Shown in pieces: positions 26,992 through 35,867 of a DNA stretch of 64,000 nucleotides (position 1 is the first letter of the stretch; the number at the start of each line of letters is the position of its first letter). The notes below the pieces were generated by a model. That model was not told where the DNA came from and ran no database searches. It saw only the letters and a list, made by a program, of their open reading frames with translations. The DNA comes from JAGGTJ01 sp964457545 (GTDB lineage Bacteria > Desulfobacterota > DSM-4660 > Desulfatiglandales > Desulfatiglandaceae). The stretch covers positions 1-64,000 of the forward strand of contig CAYWEN010000007.1 of the NCBI GenBank assembly GCA_964457545.1, in the 5' to 3' direction. The position numbers and the translations under genes were made by a program.

Positions 26992-28596
26992 ATGGAAACA
27001 AATTACAACCCGGCATATTCACTCTATAAAAACTCATCTGACAATCCTGACAAAATTGCACTTTCAGTTGACAATGAAACCTACACATATGCTGATCTGA
27101 CCTCACTGGCAATGAAGATAAGCGCATGGATCGAGACTTTTTCATTAAAGAGGATTCTCAGAGTAGGTATCCTCGCGAGAAAAAGCATAGATACCATAGC
27201 AGGTATTATGGGAACATGCTGGGCAGGATGCATCTATGTACCCCTTAATCCTGCATGGCCCAAAAAAAGACTTGCCTTCCTGATAAAACAGTCTGAATTA
27301 AATGCATTGATTATAGACAAATCATGTATAAATCTCCTTGATGATGATATCTCTGATATATTTCCGAACCATATCCTCTCTCCAATGATCAAGAGCAACA
27401 GAAATACAAACAAGGATTTTGTGGGTACAGAATTTTTAGAGATGATGAGGACTGCTTCTGTACATCCTGTTTTTGTATTGCCGGATGATATTGTCTACAT
27501 GATGTTTACTTCCGGTTCTACAGGAACCCCAAAGGCAGTAATGGTAACGGCAGAAAATGTAGCATCCATGCTGCAGTCCGTACATAAACACTTTCAGTTT
27601 ACAGACAAAGACAGATTTGCCCAGCTTGCTGATATAACATTTGATCAATCGGTTCTTGAAATATTCATGACTTTTTTCAGCGGGGGGGGGCTCCATGTAA
27701 TCCCGCCAAATCAGGTTATGGCCCCGGTTAAATTCATCAGGGACAACGAACTAACAGTATGGATATCTGTTCCTTCCATAGCAGGTTTCATGAAAAAGAT
27801 GAACATGCTCAAACCAGGCGTTTTTCCGTCACTCAGGATATCGATTTTTGGAGGAGAAGCCCTTCCTGCCACACTGGCCAGGACATGGCAGAAAGCCGCT
27901 CCAAACAGTATAATCGAAAATGCCTATGGTCCAACTGAGGCCACTGTAATGTGCATGTCCCAAAAGTTCAAGGAAGATGACACCTCCTGCCTGACTCCAA
28001 CCCTGGAAAATGTGGCCATAGGGCAGCCTGTCGGCGATACAAAGGTGGCCATAGTGGACAGCAATGGACAATTCACAAACATCCCCGGCCTTAATGGAGA
28101 ACTTGCCATAAGCGGTCCTCAGGTAACAGCAGGTTACTGGCAGGATGAAATGCTGACAAAAAAACGCTACCTGTTACGTGAAAACTCTGAACACAAAAAG
28201 GAGGTGTGGTACCTTACAGGAGATCTCGTCTGTAAAGACAAGAACGGAACATTTCATTTTTTAGGCAGGGTAGACAATCAGGTCAAGGTTCTCGGAAACC
28301 GTATAGAAACAGAAGAGATAGAAACATGGTTGAGAAAGGCAGCCGGCTGTGACACAGTTGCTGTAATAGCCTGGCCGATAAAAGATGGTTCGGCAACTCA
28401 CATAACCGGATTTGTCAACGGGAACATCAATGATATCCCGACAATAAACAGATACTTGAAAGAACATCTGCCACCATATATGATCCCTGAAAAAATCATA
28501 GAACTGGACACACTTCCTTTAGACACAAGCGGAAAGGTATCAAAAAGCACCCTGATTTCCATGCTGAAAAACAAACAATGTCCAGATTTCGCATAA
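26992..28596 (+). CDS. DltA-like amino-acid adenylating enzyme
   Basis: A 534-residue AMP-forming enzyme of the NRPS adenylation type, closest in layout to D-alanine:carrier ligase DltA. Core motifs: MFTSGSTGTPKAV (phosphate loop, near residue 171), FDQSVLEIF, NAYGPTEATV (near 306), YLTGDL and GRVDNQVKVLGNRIE (near 405-428), and the C-terminal lysine in DTSGKVSK. It would activate an amino acid as adenylate and load it on a carrier protein. The next gene overlaps by 19 bases and encodes an MBOAT-like membrane protein, as in dlt operons. No carrier protein gene is adjacent. The substrate cannot be assigned from sequence alone. Confidence 0.87.
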   Translation: METNYNPAYSLYKNSSDNPDKIALSVDNETYTYADLTSLAMKISAWIETFSLKRILRVGILARKSIDTIAGIMGTCWAGCIYVPLNPAWPKKRLAFLIKQSELNALIIDKSCINLLDDDISDIFPNHILSPMIKSNRNTNKDFVGTEFLEMMRTASVHPVFVLPDDIVYMMFTSGSTGTPKAVMVTAENVASMLQSVHKHFQFTDKDRFAQLADITFDQSVLEIFMTFFSGGGLHVIPPNQVMAPVKFIRDNELTVWISVPSIAGFMKKMNMLKPGVFPSLRISIFGGEALPATLARTWQKAAPNSIIENAYGPTEATVMCMSQKFKEDDTSCLTPTLENVAIGQPVGDTKVAIVDSNGQFTNIPGLNGELAISGPQVTAGYWQDEMLTKKRYLLRENSEHKKEVWYLTGDLVCKDKNGTFHFLGRVDNQVKVLGNRIETEEIETWLRKAAGCDTVAVIAWPIKDGSATHITGFVNGNINDIPTINRYLKEHLPPYMIPEKIIELDTLPLDTSGKVSKSTLISMLKNKQCPDFA

Positions 28597-30083
28597 TTCC
28601 TCCCATTGAAACCTATCCGGGTTTGGTACGTTTTACCCAGACCTATGCTGGCAAGGTCTGCCTGATTTCGGGTTTTGCTCTTGCACTTGCACTTCACAGA
28701 AAAAGCTGTTTCCCAGAGACAACAGCCATACTCGCAATGATGACCTTTTTTCCAAATCACCGCAAGCCGTTACTGCTTGCCGGAACCTTGTTATGGCTTA
28801 TCACAAAAACACCTTTGGGTCTGCATAAGATTAACGTAATTACCACCCAAGGAACACATCCTTTTCTCTTAAATCAATATACAACCTTCCGAATCATAAC
28901 CATATGCATTGCTATCATGTTTTGTGCCGCATTGACCTCTCTTGCAAAAACAGAAAAAACGAACTGGTTTAATCGAAGGCCTGTTATCTCGCTACATATT
29001 ATCTTTTTCTGCCTGCTTGCTATCTGCACATACACTACTCACCTGTCAGGAAGCTGGAAGATCTTTTTATGCGGTACTACAATAGTCTTAAGCAGATATT
29101 TCTGGTTTTTAGGATATACCCTTCTTGATTGTCGCAACAAAAACCCTGAGCCCTTTATATGGCAACTGGGGGCCTATCTCCCTTTCTGGAATGGCAATTT
29201 TCCCACTTCAGTCCCCTTTCCAAAGGGGACTTCATATCTTAACAGGATAGAGGCCAAAGACTCGCACTCCCTTGCCATAGTCCAGCTCAAAGGAATAAAA
29301 CTTATATACTGGTCTTTGATCCTTCTGTTAGCACGCGGCCTGTTTAATGGGTTTGTATATGGAGATCCAATATGCAAGGCGGGATATTCTCTTCCTTTTG
29401 GTATTTCAATCCCAGGCTTTTCTCTTCCCCTTCATTTATCTGTTCCACACTATAAATATGTCATTACAAAATATATATCAGGTACACCACTACCTCCGTA
29501 CCAGTCATGGATGTCTCTTGCGGCAAACTTTATATCTTCACTTCTTGACCTTTCAATCTGGGGGCATATCATCATCAGCACCTGCCGAGTAGCAGGGTTT
29601 GCTGCTCTCAGAAACACCTATCGTCCACTGGAATCAAGATCAATTGCCGAATTCTGGAACAGATATTACTATTATTTCAAGGAAATGCTGGTATCTTTTT
29701 TCTTTTATCCAACATTTTTCAGGTTTTTTAAAAAAAATCCCAACATCCGCATGTTTGTAGCCACTTTTGCAGCGGCCGGCCTTGGAAATGCCATATATCA
29801 TTTTATATTTCACACAAGCCATATAATTCAGTATGGATTCCGGCAAACCATTACAGATTTTCAGGGATATATATTCTACTGTATTGTCCTGAGTACAGCC
29901 ATAGGAATTTCACAGATCAGAAACAGAAACAAACATGGTGGGTTGTGGAAAGGCAACAGGTTCATTTCCTCATTCTCGGTAACAGGCTTTTACTGCGTAC
30001 TCAGTATCTTTGGAAGTCTCAAACATCCACTTCCGCTACATGACAGCATAGGCTTTTTGTTTTTCCTGTTCGGGATATCATAA
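28578..30083 (+). CDS. MBOAT/DltB-like membrane acyltransferase
   Basis: A 501-residue membrane protein with about ten hydrophobic segments. The central region SIAEFWNRYYYYFKEMLVSF followed by YPTFFRFFKK matches the MBOAT signature (xIAEFWxRW..). A histidine in GNAIYHFIFH near residue 415 is at the place of the family's catalytic histidine. DltB-type proteins pass an activated acyl group across the inner membrane to a surface polymer. Overlap with the adenylating gene implies a joint job. The match is diverged; the family assignment rests on the EFW motif, the histidine and the operon. Confidence 0.75.
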   Translation: MSRFRIIPPIETYPGLVRFTQTYAGKVCLISGFALALALHRKSCFPETTAILAMMTFFPNHRKPLLLAGTLLWLITKTPLGLHKINVITTQGTHPFLLNQYTTFRIITICIAIMFCAALTSLAKTEKTNWFNRRPVISLHIIFFCLLAICTYTTHLSGSWKIFLCGTTIVLSRYFWFLGYTLLDCRNKNPEPFIWQLGAYLPFWNGNFPTSVPFPKGTSYLNRIEAKDSHSLAIVQLKGIKLIYWSLILLLARGLFNGFVYGDPICKAGYSLPFGISIPGFSLPLHLSVPHYKYVITKYISGTPLPPYQSWMSLAANFISSLLDLSIWGHIIISTCRVAGFAALRNTYRPLESRSIAEFWNRYYYYFKEMLVSFFFYPTFFRFFKKNPNIRMFVATFAAAGLGNAIYHFIFHTSHIIQYGFRQTITDFQGYIFYCIVLSTAIGISQIRNRNKHGGLWKGNRFISSFSVTGFYCVLSIFGSLKHPLPLHDSIGFLFFLFGIS

Positions 30084-30672
30084 TCTCATACTCCAAAGAC
30101 ATATATCCACCCTCCGGTTTTTATCCATCAAAAGACTGTTGCTCATAATCTGCCCGCCTGTTACTGGATATGGCAGAGGTGACATCCTTTTTATCTTCCG
30201 AATGATCCCCTTCATCTGCGTAACAGATGAAACAATCAAAAAAAGGACTTGCCAAACAATAAATATTTCCAGATAATTGTATCTTTACAGGTGCTTTCAA
30301 AAAAGCCAATAAAACAATAATGTCTCTCCACACATAAACTGTGGCCACTATCTGGTTTCCAATCCATCAATGAAAGTTTTTCAATATCAGAGGATCCCGT
30401 AAATTGACACCAGGACCGTGCAAAAAGGCCATTTATGGATGGAGACTAACCATCAGCAAGAAAACAAAAGTAATAAAAGCAGCCCCCAATCATACAGATA
30501 TAACATCTGACGCTGAAATACTGACATTTTACCAGACAGATCAAATTGATATCTTTATCTGGTTTCCATATACAAAGGTCAGTTCCTCACAATATCGGCG
30601 CCAAAAGAAATACTCATGCCGAGGCAGTGTAAAAAAAACAGTTGCTTGCTGATAAAAACGAGGGGGAATATC
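30084..30672. other. Gap with a full repeat copy, no carrier gene
   Basis: About 590 bases between the MBOAT gene and DUF1614. It was examined for a small acyl-carrier protein and none was seen. It contains the repeat copy at 30327-30446; the forward frame starting at 30404 is inside it. Confidence 0.65.
30327..30446 (+). repeat. Dispersed repeat, nearly complete copy
   Basis: Left part CTCCACACATAAACTGTGGC, inner box GGTTTCCAATCCATCAATGA, then GAGGATCCCGTAAATTGACA, and right arm GTGCAAAAAGGCCATTTATG with GATGGAGAC. It ends with the intact TTTATGGATGGA. Confidence 0.88.
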
Positions 30673-31353
30673 ATGTTTTTTGGGCCCATAACATTCATTT
30701 TGATGCTGCTATTCTTTTTCTACATCGTATTTTTCTTCTTCCTGGTCCAACTTAATTTGATTGCCCTTGCATTTACAAAAATAGGTATCCCGAGTGAGCA
30801 CGTATTCACGGCCCTATTCTTTTCCCTTGTGGGAAGTTTTATCAACATCCCCATAAAAAAGATCCCCCAGCAAGGCATGATCAACAAAGCATCAGTACGT
30901 TTTTTTGGCTTTAAATACCGAATTCCGCACTGGGAAAGGATGGAAACCATTATAGCAGTTAATGTCGGAGGGGCCATTATCCCTGTTTTTATAGCAACCT
31001 ATCTGCTCTTCAAAACCGGATTGTGGGAAAAGGCAGCCATAGCAACTGCCATAATAATCATATTAACTTACCGCTTTGCAAGACCGATTAAAGGCGTAGG
31101 CATTGCCCTGCCTGCCTTTCTGCCCCCTGTTATTGCTGCACTTGTTTCCGTTTGCATAGCTTACCATAACGCACCGGTCATAGCATATATTTCCGGCAGT
31201 ATCGGCACATTGATAGGAGCAGACATTCTCAACTTGAATAAAATCAAAGACCTGGGTGCTCCACTGGCTTCTATTGGCGGCGCCGGAACATTTGACGGTA
31301 TATTCCTGAATGGCATTATAGCCGTTCTCCTTGCCGTGTTTCTGTCGGCATGA
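30673..31353 (+). CDS. DUF1614 membrane protein
   Basis: A 226-residue protein with about six hydrophobic segments and few charged residues between them, matching DUF1614. Recognisable segments are SFINIPIKKIP, INVGGAIIPV-like NVGGAIIPVFIA and the glycine-rich end ASIGGAGTFDGIFLNGIIA. The function of the family is unknown. The start at 30673 follows GGGGGAA; an in-frame upstream extension has no ribosome site. It stands alone downstream of the dlt-like pair. Confidence 0.88.
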   Translation: MFFGPITFILMLLFFFYIVFFFFLVQLNLIALAFTKIGIPSEHVFTALFFSLVGSFINIPIKKIPQQGMINKASVRFFGFKYRIPHWERMETIIAVNVGGAIIPVFIATYLLFKTGLWEKAAIATAIIIILTYRFARPIKGVGIALPAFLPPVIAALVSVCIAYHNAPVIAYISGSIGTLIGADILNLNKIKDLGAPLASIGGAGTFDGIFLNGIIAVLLAVFLSA

Positions 31354-31494
31354 TAACATCGTTGTTTAATTAAACATCCACCATAACCTTGAACAAGGCT
31401 CCTGTTGTCCTGCAACATATTGATCTTCTGCAAAAAAACTACAGGTTATGGTATAACAGAACAGGATTATTTCCTTAATCGCAAAGATTGCAGC

Positions 31495-32319
31495 TTACGG
31501 CATCTCCCCGCTGATGAGCATATTACATAGATGCTCGCTTAAAAACATTATGGATTCAATATCAAGATGCTGGACAACTGTTTCATCAAACAACAGCTTT
31601 ACATCGGCCTCAAATTCATCCTTTTTATCCCAAAACAGAAGAACAACAGGCACCTTTGGGAACACTGCAAACTGAAAGGCGATATCAGATGAATCATATT
31701 GAATTCTTACGTCTTTCCCTCCGAGCCTTTTGCACATCTTTTCAAGCTCACCCAGCCTTGAAGAAAAGGCATTTGCCAGCGGAATCTCTATATGTCTTTT
31801 CATGGAAACTGTCTTGGATACGGTATTGGGAAATTCCTTAAAGCTTTTCATTTTTCCGGAGGGATAAACTGTCCCGCCGTGGGCCATGTAAATATATATA
31901 AACGTGTTCTCATTTTTGGTAAGCTGTTTTCCTGAACGCTTCTGAATCTTGTCTTTTGTGATTATAAGAGCTGTATTAAAGTAAGGGAGGATTATCTGCT
32001 CTGTACCATTGCATATTGTGATTTCACCTCCTGTTCGTTCTGCAATATCACCCAGTTCCATAGAGGAGGCCTTCTCCTTCGCCAATATAAGAGCCTCTGC
32101 CGCCATATCTCTTTTCAGCCATTTGCCTTCCCTGTACTGAGCTTCAAGCTCCTTTTCAACATATTGCAGGAGATCAGGAGCAATGTGCGGACAGTTTTTT
32201 AAAGGATACTTTTCAGAAACCACCATGCTCGCAAAAGCAAAACAAGTAGAAAACCCACAATCCTTACAGTTAGTTTTGGGCAACACCTTTGCACAAAGGT
32301 CTATAACAGAAAAAGCCAT
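31495..32319 (-). CDS. Fe-S / DUF3786 protein
   Basis: A 274-residue protein with two parts. Residues 15-45 carry a four-cysteine [4Fe-4S] motif of the kind in corrinoid iron-sulfur proteins (TNCKDCGFSTCFAFA, last cysteine in LKNCPH). Residues 85-270 match the DUF3786 fold (FNTALIITKDKIQKRSGKQL, later VPVVLLFWDKKDEFEADVKL). This combination is common in sulfate-reducing and acetogenic bacteria, suggesting a link to one-carbon or corrinoid chemistry; its actual role is unknown. The start at 32319 lies eight bases after GAAGGG; the GTG nine bases further up is less likely. Confidence 0.87.
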   Translation of the reverse strand: MAFSVIDLCAKVLPKTNCKDCGFSTCFAFASMVVSEKYPLKNCPHIAPDLLQYVEKELEAQYREGKWLKRDMAAEALILAKEKASSMELGDIAERTGGEITICNGTEQIILPYFNTALIITKDKIQKRSGKQLTKNENTFIYIYMAHGGTVYPSGKMKSFKEFPNTVSKTVSMKRHIEIPLANAFSSRLGELEKMCKRLGGKDVRIQYDSSDIAFQFAVFPKVPVVLLFWDKKDEFEADVKLLFDETVVQHLDIESIMFLSEHLCNMLISGEMP

Positions 32320-32624
32320 AATATACACCCTTCAAAAAATCATACTGAAGCATATCTGTCTTTTACATATGGAAGCCGGACAGACAACCAGAAACAGACA
32401 AAAGATCCGGCAGATTGACACGGTATCCGGCACAAGCAAACACCAATACTCCAACAAAGCCTTTTATGCCAAAAAACAAGTCAACCATAATTTCCATTTG
32501 ACATATATATTCATTGGTCATATTTATTGTGGATATATACAGAAACTATACCTGAAAATCAGGACGTGTTTTATATCCGGGGAAGATACAGATATTCTTA
32601 CATTACCATATATTGAATCCAGCC

Positions 32625-32672
32625 ATGCAAACTCAACAGCAATTTTCAGGTTACGGTTTGTTTATGGATAAA
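32625..32672 (-). repeat. Dispersed repeat, left-half copy
   Basis: Read on the minus strand: TTTTTATCCATAAACAAACC then GTAACCTGAAAATTGCTGTT and GAGTTTGC, following the left-half pattern (CCATAAACAGACCG..GAGTTTCC). Confidence 0.6.
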
Positions 32673-32819
32673 AACCAACTGACTATCTTGTCCATATCGT
32701 TATGAACAAACCCCAATCCTGAACATTCCTGCGTTTAAAACTATCTTATGACTTGATGTTGTAACAGGCAACCTTGTTTACAAAATCAGAAATCCGCTTT
32801 CAGACAGCGGGACCAAACA

Positions 32820-32877
32820 CTCAACAGTGCAAAAAGATTGGAATTCTGCTATTGTCAAAAATCTATTTATGGATAAG
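32820..32877 (+). repeat. Right-arm repeat remnant at HDOD start
   Basis: CAGTGCAAAAAGATTGGAAT appears first, and AAATCTATTTATGGATAAGC ends about eight bases before the HDOD start codon. The order of boxes is disturbed, so this may be a rearranged copy. Confidence 0.4.
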
Positions 32878-32885
32878 CACTCAAT

Positions 32886-33755
32886 ATGGAAAAAAATAAT
32901 TTCAAGTCAAAAATATATGCAAAGATCGATGAACTTCCTACCCTGCCAACAGTAATACACCAACTTATGGAGCTCCTGGAAAACCCCAAAACAAGTGCAA
33001 ACGATATAGAAAAGGTAATTGCCCATGATGCACCTCTTACCGCAAATATTCTAAAGGTAGCAAATTCTGCCTATTATGGTTTCCCCCAGGAAATTTCCGA
33101 GCTTGGACGGGCAATAGCTCTTCTTGGCTTCAACATGGTAAAGACTCTTGCCCTTTCTGTAGGCATCATCAACAACATATCCGGCACTAAAAAACAAAGC
33201 TTTTTCTCCGAAAAACAGCTATGGATACACAGCCTGTCAGTAGGAACAGGGATGAAAATTCTCGCAGAAAAAAGCAACAGACAAAAAGATGCAGAATCCC
33301 TGTTTATAGTCGGACTGTTGCACGATATCGGCAAAATGGTTTTAAGCCGATTTTTCCCTGATCACCTTGCAAGGGTATTGAAAAACGACAAAAAAGATGA
33401 GGGGCTGTTATTTTATCAGAAAGAGCGGAAAACAATTGGCATTGATCATGGGGAAATAGGAGCCATGCTGCTTGAAAGATGGAAATTCCCTTATAATATT
33501 ACAGACTGTGTCGCCTTTCACCATGAGGAAAATGTTCCGGAACATATCAATGGGCCAAATGTGGGCATACTGCGGCTTGCTGATGCAATTTCTCATGAAC
33601 TGGGCATGGGAGATTCAGCAAATATCTTCCCCCCGTTGACAGAAGAAGCAGACATGATCATAACAGGCATTAACAATGCTGTTCTGGAGGAAGTAAAACA
33701 AGAGGTTGATAAAAAAAGGGATGGCATTAATGCCTTTTTTGAGGCCATCACCTAA
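32886..33755 (+). CDS. HDOD-domain signalling protein
   Basis: A 289-residue protein that is almost wholly one HDOD domain (residues 10-210): LPTLPTVIHQLMELL, then APLTANILKVANSAYYG and an HD motif in LLHDIGK near residue 147. HDOD proteins relate to HD phosphohydrolases but usually lack the full metal set; they act in signalling and gene control. The start codon has no good ribosome site and lies next to a repeat remnant. The end overlaps the converging GH13 gene by eight bases. Confidence 0.92.
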   Translation: MEKNNFKSKIYAKIDELPTLPTVIHQLMELLENPKTSANDIEKVIAHDAPLTANILKVANSAYYGFPQEISELGRAIALLGFNMVKTLALSVGIINNISGTKKQSFFSEKQLWIHSLSVGTGMKILAEKSNRQKDAESLFIVGLLHDIGKMVLSRFFPDHLARVLKNDKKDEGLLFYQKERKTIGIDHGEIGAMLLERWKFPYNITDCVAFHHEENVPEHINGPNVGILRLADAISHELGMGDSANIFPPLTEEADMIITGINNAVLEEVKQEVDKKRDGINAFFEAIT

Positions 33756-35658
33756 CACCTCCAAACACCTCATCAAACGGTTCAAGCCACATAATATCAT
33801 AGGGATGCAGGGTCAGGGAAAGGGTTCTGTCTATCGCTGTCCATTCCATGTCACTCACCAGATCATACCAGTGATCCTTATGTATCTGAATGCAATCAAG
33901 AGACAGATCCAGATGGCATACATATGAAGTGACATTGATAAGGGTCAAAATATGCTGTTTTCCATCCGGAGAGCACCGCAACACTGAAAAGAGCTGATCA
34001 GAAAGCATAAGCACTTTTTGGGCACCATTCGGATGAAATGCCTGCTGTCTGGTCCTGAGGGTTATAAGTCTTCCAAGCTCACGGTTAATTCTGGAAATTT
34101 TGGAGAGAGGATCTTTTAACGCATTTGTTATTGCATAATCATCAATAACACTACGATTGATTTCCCTGTTTGAATGGGTCATAAGCACCGATTCAATATC
34201 ATTCTGGGTACCAATCAGACTATGCAGATATATCCCCGGAACACCTTGCAAGACCAGCCCAAAGATACGTGAAGCAACAAACTTTTTCACCTGGAATGCA
34301 ATATCTTCTTCATCTTCCTTATTGAGAGCACTGAACCATGTTATGTTGATTTCATACGGTTCATCGATCCCATCCTTACCCGCCTTGTAAGAAACAAGTC
34401 CTCCATGTTCCTGTGCCTTTCGTATTATAAAGCCTATATCTTCTTCATCAAGGATATTCTTAACTCCCATAAGTCCTATTCCATCATGAGAATCAAGAAA
34501 ATTAAAAAATGTGGCTGTATCGGACAGCTTCTCAAGGCCGGCGGCCCATTTTGAAATTGCAGTGGTATCCTCTGCATAGAAAGTATACAGAACAAGAGGC
34601 GGCAGGGCAAAATTATAGACCATCTGGGCCTCATCACAACCGTTTCCAAAATATGCAATGTTTTCATCATGAGGAACATTTGTCTCTGTAATAAGTGCCA
34701 CACGCGGGGCTACAATATCCAGGATATCACGCAAAAGTTTTACAATTTCATGAACCTGTTCGAGATGCACACATCTGGTTCCAGGTTCTGCCCAAATATA
34801 GGTTACTGCATCAAGCCTGATGATCTGTGCCCCCCGGCGCACATACATGAGCAGAATTTCAATAATCCTTAAAAGTACATTCGGATTTTTGTAATTAAGA
34901 TCTATCTGGTCATCCGAAAAGGTGGTCCATACATATTTTGTCCCGTTAATAGTCTTGTACGGGGTAAGGATATCTGTTGTACGGGGCCGAAAAATCATAC
35001 TGCGCTGTTCCGGAGTCAGATCATCATGAGAATCATAGGCAATAAAAAAATCCTTGTAATATGGATCGCCATTCAAAAATTCCTGAAACCATCTGCTCCG
35101 GGAAGATATATGATTGATTACCCCGTCAAACATCAGCCGATATCTGTCCTCCAGGGCTTCAATGTCCTCCCAAGTTCCCAAATGCGGGTCTACTGTCTCA
35201 AAATCTATGACAGAAAAACCACGATCAGAGGAATAGGGAAAAAAAGGCAGGATATGGAGGGTATTGATTGTGCCTTCAAGATAGGTATCACAAAACCTGG
35301 CCAGGGTTTCAAGGGGAGACCGCTCTGTTCCCCGCAAAAGATCTCCGTATGTAATCAGAATAACATCCTGTTCTGTGAACCTATCAGCAGGGTTAAAGGA
35401 TTTGTCTGCAGCAATAGCCTCTGGGGTTTTATGAGCATAGTATACACGAAGAATCCGTTCCAATTCAGGAAGATATTCATCAGCAACTTCCGCCCCGTAA
35501 AGAAACTTGAGGCGACCATAAAGCAGTTTTTTTTGCAGAAAAGATAACTGAAGAAGGGGCCGATCATAATTTGGGTTTGGTTCATGACTTGCTGACATAC
35601 GTTTAGGCTGCCTGACATCTGAAGACCTGGAACCTTGTTTAATAGCCAACTGTTGCAT
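33748..35658 (-). CDS. GH13 sugar phosphorylase (sucrose/glucosylglycerate type)
   Basis: A 636-residue alpha-amylase-fold enzyme of the sucrose phosphorylase subfamily. It has the region INTLHILPFFPYSSDRGFSV, the nucleophile in IIRLDAVTYIW, the acid/base glutamate in LITETNVPH and the third acid in FLDSHDG. These enzymes split a glucoside with phosphate to give glucose 1-phosphate. The length fits the glucosylglycerate or sucrose phosphorylase group; which substrate is used cannot be decided. The start at 35658 follows AGGGAGA. The open frame continues 40 codons upstream across a palindrome, which is unlikely to be coding. The 3' end overlaps the HDOD gene. Confidence 0.9.
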   Translation of the reverse strand: MQQLAIKQGSRSSDVRQPKRMSASHEPNPNYDRPLLQLSFLQKKLLYGRLKFLYGAEVADEYLPELERILRVYYAHKTPEAIAADKSFNPADRFTEQDVILITYGDLLRGTERSPLETLARFCDTYLEGTINTLHILPFFPYSSDRGFSVIDFETVDPHLGTWEDIEALEDRYRLMFDGVINHISSRSRWFQEFLNGDPYYKDFFIAYDSHDDLTPEQRSMIFRPRTTDILTPYKTINGTKYVWTTFSDDQIDLNYKNPNVLLRIIEILLMYVRRGAQIIRLDAVTYIWAEPGTRCVHLEQVHEIVKLLRDILDIVAPRVALITETNVPHDENIAYFGNGCDEAQMVYNFALPPLVLYTFYAEDTTAISKWAAGLEKLSDTATFFNFLDSHDGIGLMGVKNILDEEDIGFIIRKAQEHGGLVSYKAGKDGIDEPYEINITWFSALNKEDEEDIAFQVKKFVASRIFGLVLQGVPGIYLHSLIGTQNDIESVLMTHSNREINRSVIDDYAITNALKDPLSKISRINRELGRLITLRTRQQAFHPNGAQKVLMLSDQLFSVLRCSPDGKQHILTLINVTSYVCHLDLSLDCIQIHKDHWYDLVSDMEWTAIDRTLSLTLHPYDIMWLEPFDEVFGGVR

Positions 35659-35722
35659 TTTATCTCCCTGTTTGCATGTTTGTCCTTTTAAAGATTTATC
35701 GGTCTTTTTTGTAAAAGCGTTA

Positions 35723-35754
35723 GCATTGCCTGCCTTGCACAAGGCAGGCAATGC
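35723..35754 (-). promoter_or_regulatory. 15-base perfect palindrome before GH13 gene
   Basis: GCATTGCCTGCCTTG (35723-35737) and its exact complement (35740-35754) around a two-base centre, 65 bases upstream of the GH13 start. With only two bases between arms it suits an operator bound by a dimeric regulator or a cruciform; the T run on the minus strand side is weak, so termination is less likely. Confidence 0.6.
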
Positions 35755-35867
35755 ATGGTTTAACAGGCCAAAACACAACCCTTACAAAAACATGTAAAAA
35801 CAAACACAAAAACATCAGCAGATTAAAAGCCAAAAACAGCGGCTACTGTTCTATAACAAAAACGAAT

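Larger units (their letters stand above)
32320..32885. other. Divergent gap with repeat fragments
   Basis: About 560 bases between DUF3786 and the HDOD gene. A minus-orientation left-half repeat is at 32625-32672 and right-arm remains at 32820-32877. A further weak match (GGCAGATTGACACGGTAT) lies near 32409. No gene. Confidence 0.55.

Noticed and set aside
30404..30652. Forward frame in the MBOAT-DUF1614 gap
   Set aside because: It starts inside the right arm of a dispersed repeat copy and has no family sequence.
30084..30672. Small acyl-carrier protein for the dlt-like pair
   Set aside because: No frame with a serine-centred carrier motif was found here or in 26263-26991.
35659..35778. Longer N terminus for the GH13 phosphorylase
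   Set aside because: The 40 extra codons cross a perfect palindrome and have no family similarity; a good ribosome site precedes 35658.
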